Part shown: positions 6,892 to 16,415 of the stretch, one piece after another
How positions within the stretch are numbered: position 1 is the stretch's first letter
Layout of the letters: each line of letters begins with the position of its first letter
Source of the DNA: a virus
Strand: one strand, 5' to 3'
Length of the DNA: 26,789 bases
IMG/VR virus record: IMGVR_UViG_3300025840_000205
Span: 1-26,789 of that record
Position numbers and translations under genes: made by a program
The notes under the pieces: model-generated
What the model saw: only the letters and a program-made list of their open reading frames with translations
Database searches by the model: none
What the model was told of the DNA's origin: nothing

Positions 6892-8516
6892 ATAAGACCA
6901 TTCCTCTTCGCCAGATCGGACTCGCTGGTCAGATAAAGGACATCCTGAACTCTGATATACCGGCCCAGGGAGTCCGGTCTGCGCGATCCTGTCGCATCGA
7001 GGATCAATCTCTGCGCTCATACGGCAACGCGAATGAGTACTTGTCTGACGTTGCCGGAGAGACCTTTCTGTTTGCTCACCCTTTCTGGAGAGCGAGTGGT
7101 GATGGCTGGGTTGTTGTTTCCCTGGTGTCTGGTACGCCAGACACGATTAAGGTTGAGTTCGTGACCCTTGGCGGCTCGAAGACGGTTATCTCTCCAGCGG
7201 CATCGCTCGACATTAGCGCGACAGAATGGTGTGCGGTTCAGTTGGGCGAGTGGTTCATCCTGACGAACAATGGCGGCGTCGACAATCCGCAGTGGACTGA
7301 TACCGCTTTGACGGCAATGGTCGACATGCCTGGTTGGCCCACGGCTTACAAGTGCAACGTCATCACGGTATACAAAAACTTCCTGGTCGCTGCAGGCATC
7401 TCCAAGACTGCTGGCTCCGGCGACGAGAGCAGGATGGTGAAGTGGTCGCACCCGTATGCTGACGGTGACACCACAACCTACTGGGATCACACGGACCCGA
7501 CGATTCTTGCTGGCGAGACTCTGCTGGCAGAACCTGGCAGGGCGATCACTGCGCTGCAGTCATTCAGGGATTCTTGCATGGTTTACTTCGACCGGCGAAC
7601 CTGGAGAGCTGACTTTGTAGGTGGTCAGTATGTATTCAACTTCAGGCAGGTGTTCAATGACGACGGATGCGTCGGGCCGCTTTCTCATGTGGCGACACAC
7701 GAGGGCGCGATTGTGTTTGGTCACCGAGACGTCTACATCCACGATGGTGCGACGAAGAGATCCCTGACCGACGGCAAGATGACTCGATACATCTACGAGA
7801 CAGTTGACCTGTCTTTCTCGCCGGTTGGTGCCTGGTATCCGAAGCGGAACGAGATCTACTTCCTGTGCCGGTCCTATACGACGGGCGACGGGAACCTGTT
7901 CTTTATCGCCAACACGATTCACGATTACGCCTGGACTGAGGTCGTCGCGGAGCTGAATGGCGATGGTTTGTTGACACACATGGCTGTTGGCCCAAGGCCT
8001 TCAGATGGCGCTGTTGTGTACACTGACTGGACGACTGAGACCTATGACGAGTTTGGTGACACCACCTTTGCGGATCTGTCAGGGCAGGACGAAACGGTAA
8101 CGCTGCTTGGCGTAAGTGAGGGCCAGGGCGTTGTCTGGAACATGGATTACTCCGGCGCGACGGGTGTGGTCGACACGTTCAGGCGTGACGCCATGATTGA
8201 GCATCGAGCGATTGATCTCGATGAGATGGGCATGGGTGCCAACAAGATTATTTACCTCAACCGCATCATCCCGCAGATCTCAGGCACTGGAGTAGTCAAG
8301 TTCATTATCGGTACGCATGACACGCCGGAAGGATCGATTTCCTGGAAAACTGCCGTGACGTATGACCTTGATGACGCCGACCAGTATGCGGTGGACATTC
8401 GCGCCGCCGGACGTTATCTGGCGTATCGAATTGAGCCAAACGACGAGAACGATCCTGCGCTGTTTTCTCTGAGTGGGATGGATCTTGAAGTCTCTACGCC
8501 GAGAGGGACCAGGTAA
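6888..8516 (+). CDS. Tail hub/nozzle-like virion protein (P22 gp10 / T7 gp12 position)
   Basis: This 542-residue, beta-rich protein overlaps the previous gene by 4 bases (ATGA). It contains repeated short beta segments spaced like propeller blades, for example 'WFILTNNGGVDNPQW', 'YKNFLVAAGISK', 'RDSCMVYFDRRTWRADF', 'EGAIVFGHRDVYIHDG' and 'RNEIYFLCRSYTTGDGNLFF'. Beta-propeller folds are known in the P22 gp10 hub and the T7 gp12 nozzle. The 'PGRAITALQSFRDSCMVYF ... IHDGATKRSLTDGKMTRYIY' portion reads like this class of tail proteins. It probably prolongs the channel below the adaptor. There is no membrane segment. Confidence 0.65.
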   Translation: MNKTIPLRQIGLAGQIKDILNSDIPAQGVRSARSCRIEDQSLRSYGNANEYLSDVAGETFLFAHPFWRASGDGWVVVSLVSGTPDTIKVEFVTLGGSKTVISPAASLDISATEWCAVQLGEWFILTNNGGVDNPQWTDTALTAMVDMPGWPTAYKCNVITVYKNFLVAAGISKTAGSGDESRMVKWSHPYADGDTTTYWDHTDPTILAGETLLAEPGRAITALQSFRDSCMVYFDRRTWRADFVGGQYVFNFRQVFNDDGCVGPLSHVATHEGAIVFGHRDVYIHDGATKRSLTDGKMTRYIYETVDLSFSPVGAWYPKRNEIYFLCRSYTTGDGNLFFIANTIHDYAWTEVVAELNGDGLLTHMAVGPRPSDGAVVYTDWTTETYDEFGDTTFADLSGQDETVTLLGVSEGQGVVWNMDYSGATGVVDTFRRDAMIEHRAIDLDEMGMGANKIIYLNRIIPQISGTGVVKFIIGTHDTPEGSISWKTAVTYDLDDADQYAVDIRAAGRYLAYRIEPNDENDPALFSLSGMDLEVSTPRGTR

Positions 8517-8785
8517 TGGATGACGATTATCTAGCGTTTAAGCCGGTCGAGATTCATGCGGAGAATCCGGCAGAGCTTCTCCTGGTACTGAACGAATACT
8601 TCCGAGTGATCTCTTCGAACCTGGACAGACTCAACGGCGACCAGTACCAGTTCCGTAAGTTGCAGTCAGAGCCGTACCACAAGTACGACGGGCTGACGGT
8701 TTTCGCTGACGGCACCAACTGGAATCCAGGCAGCGGCCAGGGCATTTACACATATTACAACTCAGCCTGGAACAAGCTGGGGTAG
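8516..8785 (+). CDS. Small tail-region protein, unknown
   Basis: This is an 89-residue protein starting at a TAATG overlap with the hub-like gene. The N-terminal half is helical and amphipathic ('PAELLLVLNEYFRVISSNLDRLNGDQYQFRKL'). The C-terminal half has a short beta repeat ending 'YDGLTVFADGTNWNPGSGQGIYTYYNSAWNKLG', which resembles tail-fibre tip or carbohydrate-contact modules. A helical trimer with a small knob, such as a tail needle or plug, is possible. The position just after the hub is where P22 keeps its needle gene 26, but the sequence itself is not recognisably gp26. Confidence 0.55.
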   Translation: MDDDYLAFKPVEIHAENPAELLLVLNEYFRVISSNLDRLNGDQYQFRKLQSEPYHKYDGLTVFADGTNWNPGSGQGIYTYYNSAWNKLG

Positions 8786-8794
8786 GAGACTGTA

Positions 8795-11101
8795 ATGGCT
8801 AGCATATTTGACAGCACCAAGACTACAACCAGTGAGCTGACGCCGTGGTCTGAGACGATTGACCCAATCAAAGCGGCGCTTGGTCTTATTAACAATCAGC
8901 CGAACTGGACCTCTTACCAGGATGATTGGGTCGCCAACATGAACCAGGGGCAGAAGAATGCTCTGGACGGTTCACAGGGGTTTGGCATGGGCGGCATGCA
9001 GACCTTCGGCGGCAACATGATGACGATGGGTCAGAACATGATGTCCGGCTACGGTCAGGCCCAGAACTTCTACAACCAGGCGCTGGGCTGGAACCCAATC
9101 ACCAATCAGGGTCCAGACATGCAGATGGTCGCCATGATGGCTGACAACCCGTACATGACGGGCATGATCGATGCTGCATCGAGGGACATTACTCGCAACC
9201 TGTACGAGGACCAGATGCCTGGTATTGCGGCGTCTTCTGCTGGTGCTGGGCAGACGGGTTCATCGAGGCGCGGAGCGGCAGAGGCGATTGCTGCCCGTGG
9301 CGCTGCTGACAGGATTGGTGATATTGCAGCCAATATGAGGGGGTCTGCCTACGAGAAGGCGCTGGGCATTGGTGCTGACATCGCGTCAGAGAACGCGCAG
9401 CTTGCGTTCAAGAACCGAACTCAAGGCTTGGATGCTGCTGATGCGTTGAGGCTGATCGGTGGCGCTGGTGCTGATCTGGTGACCACTGGTGCTGATATGC
9501 GTCGGACAGGTTACCAGGACGCGCTGAACGCTGGTGATCGATACCAGCAGCAGGAGCAGGCAGAGATCGACGCCTTGCGGGAGCAGCACATGCTTGACCA
9601 GCAGCTGCCCTACGACCAGGCAACAGCGGCGCTGAATGTTCTCATGGACCCTGCCATTAAATTTGGCAAAGACGAGGTCAAGGAAGTAGAGGATTGGGAT
9701 GGTGAACTTGACGTGATTACCGCTCTTCTCACCGGAGGTGGTGGTGCTGACATCACCATCCAAGACCTGATCAGCGGAGACATTACAGCGGAAGGCGGCA
9801 CTGGTGGTCAAGGCGGCAATGTTGGCGACATTGATGTTGATGCCCAGGGTGGTCAAGGTGGTAACGTCGGAGACGTTTCTGCTGAGGCCGAGGCCAGGGC
9901 CGAGGGTGGCAGCTCATCATCTGAATCGAGCAGCACCAGCGGCAACAATTCTGGCTCTATCACTGGCAATCCTGACCTGGACAAGACGGTCACAGACGCT
10001 GTCGTTAAGGCGGCAAAGGCTGCTGCAAGCGGTGGGGACTTTGAGAAGATCCTCACTGGTGCGCTCGGTGCTGGTCTGGCCGGTGTCGCTATTGAGTGGG
10101 CGAAGAATCAGTCCTGGTGGCCGTGGGGCAAAGAAAACGAAGGCGAAGAGGCTTCTGAGGAAACTGAAGAGACTGAAGGCGCTGGCGATAACGACCCCGA
10201 CAACCGGCAACCGGAAGGCAACAACGACCCTGATGTGACTGACAACGCTGTTTTCTCTGAACCTCAAGAAGGGCTTTCTGATTGGGCGAGGCAGACTAAT
10301 GAGAGTCCTGTCATCCCTGGCGTTGGGGTGGTCCTTGACGACAACACGATGGTGCAGAAGGGGAGCATCCCGCAGCAGATCTGGGACGAGATCGTGAAAG
10401 TTGCTGACGACGGATTCTCTGATAACGGTCAGCTCCCGAGCAGGCAGCAGATCAATGACATCCTTGGCGGCACTGGTCAGGACCAGGGTGATACGACAAC
10501 CGACACCAATACGGATACGAACACTGACCAGCCAACAGGGCTTTCTCAGACAGAACTTCAGAACCTGGAGACAGCCATTTTTGATGCCGGTGGCATGGCG
10601 GCTGATGTTCAGGCCGGTGTTGGCGCTTACAACACGGCTTACCAGGAAGCGATCAGCAACGACGCATCTGAGGAAGAAGCTAAGGCGCTTGCAGAAGAGG
10701 CCTTCGACAGCTGGTGGAGGGATAGATTCGGTGAGCCTGGTGTGGGCCAGAACGACACCACGGACCAGGACGCTACCGGCATATTGATCGGCGGCGTTGA
10801 TGGTAACGAGAACGCTGGGTCTTCGTTTGCGAACGGGTTCGACGGCACCGCTGGAATGAGTTCTGGGATTTCTATTGGAAGCGGCAACCAGGGTGGCCTC
10901 GGTTCGGAGGGTGGCGGTCTTGGGGGCGACATGGGCGTCCTTGGAGACCAGGGCGGCATCTTCAGTGGAACTGCAAGGCATTCACGAATGATGGCAAACA
11001 ATGCCGGGTATGCTGCTGCCTATACTGCGGCCATCAACGCCGGATTCAGTCACGAAGAAGCGGTAAGCAAAGCAGAAAGAGCGTCTAAGAAGGACGACTA
11101 G
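8795..11101 (+). CDS. Large internal virion / ejection-type protein with low-complexity middle
   Basis: This 768-residue protein starts at ATG behind TAGGAGACTG. The N-terminal ~300 residues are helical and Gly/Met/Ala-rich ('NMMTMGQNMMSGYGQAQNFY', then 'YEDQMPGIAASSAGAGQTGSSRRGAAEAIAARG'), a pattern I know from podophage internal proteins. Residues ~335-395 are low complexity, with two copies of GGQGGNVGD, then a Ser-rich stretch. Residues ~460-490 are strongly acidic, followed later by a DTNT repeat. A helical 'DAGGMAADVQAGVGAYNTAYQEAI' and a Gly-rich tail close the protein. It probably belongs to the set injected with DNA; no enzyme motif is seen. Confidence 0.6.
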   Translation: MASIFDSTKTTTSELTPWSETIDPIKAALGLINNQPNWTSYQDDWVANMNQGQKNALDGSQGFGMGGMQTFGGNMMTMGQNMMSGYGQAQNFYNQALGWNPITNQGPDMQMVAMMADNPYMTGMIDAASRDITRNLYEDQMPGIAASSAGAGQTGSSRRGAAEAIAARGAADRIGDIAANMRGSAYEKALGIGADIASENAQLAFKNRTQGLDAADALRLIGGAGADLVTTGADMRRTGYQDALNAGDRYQQQEQAEIDALREQHMLDQQLPYDQATAALNVLMDPAIKFGKDEVKEVEDWDGELDVITALLTGGGGADITIQDLISGDITAEGGTGGQGGNVGDIDVDAQGGQGGNVGDVSAEAEARAEGGSSSSESSSTSGNNSGSITGNPDLDKTVTDAVVKAAKAAASGGDFEKILTGALGAGLAGVAIEWAKNQSWWPWGKENEGEEASEETEETEGAGDNDPDNRQPEGNNDPDVTDNAVFSEPQEGLSDWARQTNESPVIPGVGVVLDDNTMVQKGSIPQQIWDEIVKVADDGFSDNGQLPSRQQINDILGGTGQDQGDTTTDTNTDTNTDQPTGLSQTELQNLETAIFDAGGMAADVQAGVGAYNTAYQEAISNDASEEEAKALAEEAFDSWWRDRFGEPGVGQNDTTDQDATGILIGGVDGNENAGSSFANGFDGTAGMSSGISIGSGNQGGLGSEGGGLGGDMGVLGDQGGIFSGTARHSRMMANNAGYAAAYTAAINAGFSHEEAVSKAERASKKDD
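9803..9874 (+). repeat. Two 27-bp direct repeats encoding GGQGGNVGD
   Basis: Two 27-base units, at 9803-9829 and 9848-9874, both encode GGQGGNVGD and differ mostly at third codon positions. The unit starts are 45 bases apart. They lie in the low-complexity linker of the large internal virion protein. Silent drift between the copies suggests that selection keeps the peptide. Confidence 0.75.
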
Positions 11102-11110
11102 GAGAAGGGT

Positions 11111-12328
11111 ATGAACAACATCGTTGAAGGCGAACACGATTGGATGAAGCGGGGCGGCTATGACAGGGTCTCTGGGCTTACTGCAGCGATGCCTGCGCCT
11201 CAGCCTATGTCGAACCCTTTCGGCATGGGCGGCGGCTTCAGGGGGCGTCTGAGGGACGCTCTGCTTGCAGCTTCTCCTGCAGGGCATTCAGACAATCGAA
11301 TGGAGAAGGTCATCGAGGCGCGTCTATGGGACCGGGGCATGCACCCTGACCAGCAGGCTTTGCGTACCGGCGGCAGAGACACGTCATCCATCAAGAACAT
11401 GGAGTACATGATCTTCGCTGCTGAACAGAAGCTTGGCCGCAGGATGACCTCCCAAGAAAGGGCTGAGTTCATCAACAAGAACTGGTATCCGATGCAGCGG
11501 GGGCCGACTCAGTACGACGTGAATGGCGTCCCGATTATCGGCCAGCAGACGCCTGACGGCGGCTTTATGGGGATGCCTGCAGCCAACACGGTTGGTGCTG
11601 ACCCAGGTGTGCCTGTGGACCCATCACAAGCACCAGGGTCTCCGGCACCCGAGTACCCAGCTAGCCCATCAGAGGCTGCAGGGATACCAGGCGCGGCCCA
11701 GAGAAACATCTCCCTGCAGGAGGCTCAGAGGCAGGAGAACGAGCAGAAAGAAAAGGCTAAGTATTCCGAGGTCACGGGCAGGGGCGTTGCTGAACTGGAC
11801 AACGCATTCAGATCCGACGCGCAGGATCTTGTGAACGTCGTCAGGCAGCAGCTTGGTGACGCTATTGCACTGCGAGACCTGATCAAGAATAACCCGAACT
11901 ATCAAAACACCGGACCTTGGGAGCAGTTCTACGCAGAGTGGTCTGATGAGCATACCGCAGAGGTTAAGGCGGCGTCTGTGTTCCAGACACTGATGAACTT
12001 GCAGATTACGAAGCTGACCCCTGTTTCTGAGAAGGAAATCGTGATGGTTTCCAAGCTCTGGGCCAGTGTTGCCAACGACCCGAAGGGGAACGTCGGTGCG
12101 TTGAATGATGCCATTAGGCGATACGAAAAGGTTCTTGGTGAGCTGCAGAAAAAACGAGACTACTGGACGAAGAACGGCAACAGTCTGAAGGACTACAACC
12201 TTGTCGACAAGGACGCTGACTGGACGACGCCTCTCCCGTCGAGCTGGGGTGTTGGTGACAAATACTCAGGCGGTTCATCAAGCACCACAACGACGAAGCA
12301 GCGAAATTTCGAGGATGAATATAAATGA
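11111..12328 (+). CDS. Putative ejection / internal virion protein
   Basis: This 405-residue protein starts at ATG behind TAGGAGAAGGGT. The N-terminal ~70 residues are Gly/Pro/Met-rich with 'GMGGGFRGRLRDALLAASPAGHSDN'. A Pro/Ala-rich linker runs over about residues 150-195, and then a long charged helical region ('SLQEAQRQENEQKEKAKYSEVTG' and beyond) to a polar tail rich in S and T. No enzyme motif is visible. Its place among the four large genes after the tail hub matches the P22 block 14-7-20-16, whose products are ejected into the host, and that context is the basis for the call. Confidence 0.55.
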   Translation: MNNIVEGEHDWMKRGGYDRVSGLTAAMPAPQPMSNPFGMGGGFRGRLRDALLAASPAGHSDNRMEKVIEARLWDRGMHPDQQALRTGGRDTSSIKNMEYMIFAAEQKLGRRMTSQERAEFINKNWYPMQRGPTQYDVNGVPIIGQQTPDGGFMGMPAANTVGADPGVPVDPSQAPGSPAPEYPASPSEAAGIPGAAQRNISLQEAQRQENEQKEKAKYSEVTGRGVAELDNAFRSDAQDLVNVVRQQLGDAIALRDLIKNNPNYQNTGPWEQFYAEWSDEHTAEVKAASVFQTLMNLQITKLTPVSEKEIVMVSKLWASVANDPKGNVGALNDAIRRYEKVLGELQKKRDYWTKNGNSLKDYNLVDKDADWTTPLPSSWGVGDKYSGGSSSTTTTKQRNFEDEYK

Positions 12329-14220
12329 CCACCTTGAGCGATTACATTCGCATGCGGAAAGCTGCGAAGGCGAAGAAGGACCAGGAAGCCGTCGACTACT
12401 TCAACGGCAAGATTCAGGAGCTGATGGGGCAGAAGAAGCCTGGTTACTTTGAGTCATTCGCCAGGGGCGCGGCGCAGGGCGCAACCTTCGGCCACTCTGA
12501 CGAGATGGCTGGGGCGGCAGCGATGGCAATGTCTGGTGGTCAGGATGGCTCCTATGATGTTGCCAGGGATGAGCAGCGCATGCTTAACGACGCTGCGTCA
12601 CAAGAAAATCAGTTGACGTACCTGGGCGGCGAGATTGCCGGATCTCTTTTACCCATTGCCAGGATAGGCCAGCTTGCCAAGCTTGGGCAGGCGATACCCA
12701 ACGCGCTGACAGGTGCGGCCAGGACGATTGGTGCCGGTGCTGCCGGTGGCGCGGTTGCTGGGCATGGCATCAGTGACGACACGGGCATGGACCTTGCCAC
12801 TGACGTTGCCGCTGGTGCCGCTGGTGGGGCTGTTCTGGCTCCGGTAGGTGGTTACGTTGGCAACAAGGTTGGCGACTTCCTGGGCGACCTGGGTTCGTCT
12901 GTGAAGAACAAGCTTTGGCAGTCACCAAACCAGATGTCAGACGGCATGGTCCGACGTGCATTGACCGACGACGGCTACAACACCGCAGAGGATGTTATTG
13001 CTGCCAGAACGAGAGACGACGCCGCTGGGAATCTTCGCTTGTTTGAGCTGGGTCCGAACGCGCTGGAGACCGGAGTCGACGCTGCGAAAAATCCTGGTCC
13101 TGGTCGGCGTTACGCTGACCGAGAGATTACGAAACTCCAGAAAGGCCAAAGTGCTAGGGTAGAGCAGGGCATCCGAGACACTGTCGAACCGAAGTGGGAG
13201 AGCTACCACAAGTTCCTTGGTGACGTTTCAGCCCAGCGCAAGGCGCAGGCATCGCAATACTACGAGAAGGCCTACAGCAGAAACTTCCAGCCCACGCAGA
13301 AGCTTCTGAGGGTACAACAGGTAATTGAGGACGGCTGGCCTGACGTGCTTGCCGAGGCGCAGAAACGGTCAGCCAGGAAGGCGTCACTTGAGCCAGAAGG
13401 TCTGTTCGGTGAGCCAGGTAATTTCCTGGGCGTTGCTGACCAGGTGAAGCGGGTACTCGATGACAAGATCAGCGAGGCGATCAGGGCAGGCAAGAATGAA
13501 GCCGCTGCGGATCTGCTCAAGGTTAAGAACGCCTGGGTGGGTGAGCTTGACGCATTGATCCCTGACTACAAGACCGCCAGAGGTCTGTACGCTGGTGCGA
13601 GGCAGATGGAGAACGCTGCCGAATTTGGTCGAGGCGTCCTGAGAGACACCAAGATGTTTGGTGAAGACCTGGACGAGATCCTGAAGCACTACGGGCCTGG
13701 TGAGATGGATGCTTTCCGTATCGGCCTGGTGCGTGGCGCGATCGACAAGATGAAATCTGGCACCGATATGTCAGACAGCAGCCGCAAGGTGTTCAACAGC
13801 ATGAGGGCTGAAGAAGTTTTTGATCGGGCGTACCCGGGCGGTCAGACATCACTGCTCAAAGATCTCATGGAAGTTGAACATGGCCGTAGCACGGCGAAGA
13901 ACAGAGTTCTTGGTGGCTCACCAACGTACCAGCTCCAGAGGCAGGGCAAGCTCGTTGATGATCAGCGAGGGCAGTCTGTAACCGGAGCGGCGACGGAGTT
14001 CATCCGCAAGATGATCGGTGACGGCGTTAACCCGAGCGAGCTTCAGCCTGGTGATTATGCGCTGATTGCGAAGAAGCTTTTCGGTGAACTGAGCGACGAC
14101 GAGATCCGCAGAATTATGGGTAGGGCTTCTGCCACACTTGGCAGTTCCAACAAGCTTGGTTCTGCTGCAGAAAGGACTGCAACGTACCAGTCAGGGAAAT
14201 TAGCAGAGGTAGACTTGTGA
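12325..14220 (+). CDS. Putative ejection protein with hydrophobic glycine-rich segments
   Basis: This is a 631-residue protein starting at an ATGA overlap. Residues ~45-75 ('FARGAAQGATFGHSDEMAGAAAMAM') match a motif I know from phage internal or ejection proteins. Residues ~95-190 are Gly/Ala-rich and hydrophobic ('LGGEIAGSLLPIARI', 'IGAGAAGGAVAGHG', 'VAAGAAGGAVLAPVGGYVG') and could enter a membrane during ejection. The rest is long, charged and helical. This layout fits a component of a trans-envelope DNA channel; the motif recall and the hydrophobic segments are the support. There is no catalytic motif. Confidence 0.6.
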   Translation: MTTLSDYIRMRKAAKAKKDQEAVDYFNGKIQELMGQKKPGYFESFARGAAQGATFGHSDEMAGAAAMAMSGGQDGSYDVARDEQRMLNDAASQENQLTYLGGEIAGSLLPIARIGQLAKLGQAIPNALTGAARTIGAGAAGGAVAGHGISDDTGMDLATDVAAGAAGGAVLAPVGGYVGNKVGDFLGDLGSSVKNKLWQSPNQMSDGMVRRALTDDGYNTAEDVIAARTRDDAAGNLRLFELGPNALETGVDAAKNPGPGRRYADREITKLQKGQSARVEQGIRDTVEPKWESYHKFLGDVSAQRKAQASQYYEKAYSRNFQPTQKLLRVQQVIEDGWPDVLAEAQKRSARKASLEPEGLFGEPGNFLGVADQVKRVLDDKISEAIRAGKNEAAADLLKVKNAWVGELDALIPDYKTARGLYAGARQMENAAEFGRGVLRDTKMFGEDLDEILKHYGPGEMDAFRIGLVRGAIDKMKSGTDMSDSSRKVFNSMRAEEVFDRAYPGGQTSLLKDLMEVEHGRSTAKNRVLGGSPTYQLQRQGKLVDDQRGQSVTGAATEFIRKMIGDGVNPSELQPGDYALIAKKLFGELSDDEIRRIMGRASATLGSSNKLGSAAERTATYQSGKLAEVDL

Positions 14221-16184
14221 GAGATTACAGAAGCGGATTCAACAAGAGCAGGAAGCGCGGCAGGAAAAAGCGCGAACGTGAGCTGACTCGCCAGGAGTAT
14301 CTTGACTCTATTGCAACCAGCACCGCATTCATTCCAGGCCTGGGCGACATTGCCGAGTTCGGCTCTCTTGCTAACAGGGAGTATGAGGGGATCGATCCTC
14401 CAGCCGCTTGGGAGTATGGTCTCGCTGCCGTGCCTGGTGGGCTTGGCGCTTTGGGCATGGCTGCTGGAATGATCCCGAAGAAGGTTGGCAAGCTGGCAGA
14501 TGAGTCCTCTGAGTTAACAAAAAACAGGGTTGCGCGTGAAGAGGCTTGGCAGGCGCTGGAGAAAGCTAACGAGAACGTAGGGGTGAAGCGAAATAAAAGC
14601 GGTCGCTACGTTGGTGGCCCAGAGGACGTGAAGTCTCCACAAAAGCGCACGGCAGTTGTTAACAAATACGCTGACAGAACAGAAGCTGCTCTGGAGGCTG
14701 GAATCCCGCCTGGGTACTTCTACGAGCAGGGCGCAGACACGCTGAAGCGAATCACTGACTCGCCAGATGAGCATAGAATGGTTGCGGATTTGTATGGCCC
14801 GACATCAACCCAAGTTGGCCCTTACCAGAACACGCTCTACGCTGTTCGCGCCTTGGATCAGAAGGCTATGGATGTTCCGGTTAGTGTGGGTTTATATCCA
14901 AATGACTTGCGTCCGAGAGTCGATGCTGTGCTGGAGGGTAATGAGCCGTGGAAGGGCTATAAAGTAGACCGCTACAGTGAGATGCTGGGACCAAGGGACC
15001 GGCACGTTCACCCTCTACAAGACATGCCGCCGAACGACCAGTGGGAAGGTTACGGGGTAGGCTTTAAGCAGGGGCATGTGCCTTCAGGCCCGACGCAGGT
15101 CGCCTGGGCTGATGACATACGACGACGCGCTGCAGACAAGATCAACATGCGTCGAGCAGAGAAGGGCGAGAAGCCCTTAACATCTGAGGAGATACAGGAA
15201 CTGCACTGGGCTGCGATCCGCGCTGAGACAGAAGGCAGGCCGCTGCAGTTGAACCCTGGCGATACCTTGCAGGGCAGTCTGCCTTCGTTCCAGGTGCAGC
15301 ATGCCTGGGAAGCCGAGCCTGGTGCCTCGTCCGGCATCATGCGCCTGACCGACAAAGACGCCTACGCAGACGAGGTCGCTGGCGTGGTTCTCGATGCTGA
15401 TGGCAAGGACAACATCATCAGGGCTATGGGTGGTCGACTTCAAGAGCCTGCAGTGCGAGGCACGGGTGTTTGGAAGGGTGAGAAGAGTCCTGGGTTTCAA
15501 TCGCGCTCGTTTGGTTCTTGGACCCAGGCTGACGGAATGGCTCCGGCATCCGCTGCGCGTGTTGACTCAACCGAGGCTGTTCGCCAATACATGCTAGGAC
15601 AGGAAGGCAGAGCCTACAGCGCAATTAACCCGAAGGCTAAGGCGAAGGATCTGAACATCGCTGAGTTCACTACCGGCGCACCACCTTCGCCAGATGAAAC
15701 GGCCAGGCTGCAAGGGTTGCTTGAGGATGAGTATGACGCGATTGTCCCTACAGAGAAGGGTTTTCGTGCTATATACGAGAACACTGACTCCGACCTTCTC
15801 AAGAAGGCTGGCCGACTGGGCGACAATCCTGTGGTCGGGAAAAACCTTGGTGACTTTAATGCTGACATAGACTGGGCTGGCGGCAACGCCACTCAGCACC
15901 TGTTAGACACGCTGGATAACTCAATGCCTGGTGCTGCACGGCTGGCAGACAGCCCTGCGACGCGCAAAATTGCTGGGGATATGGCTGATCTTTATCAGCG
16001 TCTTGAAGCGGAAGGGATGCTCAAGGGCAACCAGAAGCTGAACACTGCGCTGAGAGCGTGGCAGGAAGGTGGTCTGGACGCTGTCCGTGAGCTGGTTAAG
16101 AAAGGCCTCGCCCCTGCGGCAGTGCTTGGTGTTCTTAGTCGCATGAGCGAGGAAGAGTCAGACGGCGCAGTCCCGACCACATGA
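14217..16184 (+). CDS. Putative large ejection / polyvalent virion protein, last gene of virion operon
   Basis: This 655-residue protein starts at GTG in a GTGA overlap. The N-terminus is extremely basic (residues 1-25: R/K/S-rich), followed by hydrophobic Gly/Ala segments ('TSTAFIPGLGDIAEFGSLA', 'YGLAAVPGGLGALGMAAGMIP') and then a long polar body. The combination of a basic leader and glycine-rich hydrophobic segments is shared with the previous gene and suits a DNA-associated, ejected protein. The middle region ('HEMPPND...VGFKQGHVPSGPTQVAW'-like) hints at an extra globular domain that I cannot name. It ends the rightward operon; no tailspike gene follows. Confidence 0.55.
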   Translation: MRDYRSGFNKSRKRGRKKRERELTRQEYLDSIATSTAFIPGLGDIAEFGSLANREYEGIDPPAAWEYGLAAVPGGLGALGMAAGMIPKKVGKLADESSELTKNRVAREEAWQALEKANENVGVKRNKSGRYVGGPEDVKSPQKRTAVVNKYADRTEAALEAGIPPGYFYEQGADTLKRITDSPDEHRMVADLYGPTSTQVGPYQNTLYAVRALDQKAMDVPVSVGLYPNDLRPRVDAVLEGNEPWKGYKVDRYSEMLGPRDRHVHPLQDMPPNDQWEGYGVGFKQGHVPSGPTQVAWADDIRRRAADKINMRRAEKGEKPLTSEEIQELHWAAIRAETEGRPLQLNPGDTLQGSLPSFQVQHAWEAEPGASSGIMRLTDKDAYADEVAGVVLDADGKDNIIRAMGGRLQEPAVRGTGVWKGEKSPGFQSRSFGSWTQADGMAPASAARVDSTEAVRQYMLGQEGRAYSAINPKAKAKDLNIAEFTTGAPPSPDETARLQGLLEDEYDAIVPTEKGFRAIYENTDSDLLKKAGRLGDNPVVGKNLGDFNADIDWAGGNATQHLLDTLDNSMPGAARLADSPATRKIAGDMADLYQRLEAEGMLKGNQKLNTALRAWQEGGLDAVRELVKKGLAPAAVLGVLSRMSEEESDGAVPTT

Positions 16185-16352
16185 TGGGCAGATCGGGTAA
16201 TCAGGCACACCATTAACCTGGGGTGGCTTGAAGTGCGTTCCGCAACCAGGGCAATCCCACTCACGCTCCTGCCGCTCTCTAAGCTCTCTTGCTTGCCTTT
16301 CTCGGTGAGCAGGAGCTGCCCCGCGCACCCAGTTGTCGATAAAGCTACCCAT
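16158..16352 (-). CDS. Small zinc-ribbon protein next to attP
   Basis: This is a 64-residue protein. Residues 1-30 are Arg/Glu-rich and helical ('RERQARELRERQEREW'). Two Cys pairs follow, CPGC (34-37) and CPSC (56-59), the knuckles of a zinc ribbon. It starts at ATG behind GGAGAAACGCG. Its 3' end overlaps the end of the convergent virion operon by 27 bases. It is the only gene on the virion side of attP that is read leftward, so it leaves the leftward operon when the phage integrates. The function is unknown; small zinc ribbons often bind nucleic acid or a protein partner. Confidence 0.65.
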   Translation of the reverse strand: MGSFIDNWVRGAAPAHRERQARELRERQEREWDCPGCGTHFKPPQVNGVPDYPICPSCGRDCAV

Positions 16353-16363
16353 CGCGTTTCTCC

Positions 16364-16389
16364 GTCACAAAAATGTCACAAGCGGTTTA
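16364..16389. repeat. Direct repeat A with paired GTCACA sites, putative integrase arm site
   Basis: Two GTCACA hexamers, at 16364-16369 and 16375-16380, are 11 bp apart, about one helical turn. The 26-bp block matches a second block at 16558-16583 at most positions. It lies 26 bp from the attP core. Tandem sites of this kind flanking a core are typical of arm-type binding sites for tyrosine integrases; that role is inferred. Confidence 0.6.
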
Positions 16390-16415
16390 GTGGAATTGCT
16401 GAAGGCCAGAGAAAT

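Noticed and set aside
9804-10238. Alternative + frame inside the large internal virion gene
   Set aside because: It is a frame shadow of the repeat-rich, G/C-biased 768-residue gene; composition is dominated by L/R/A and no ribosome site is present.
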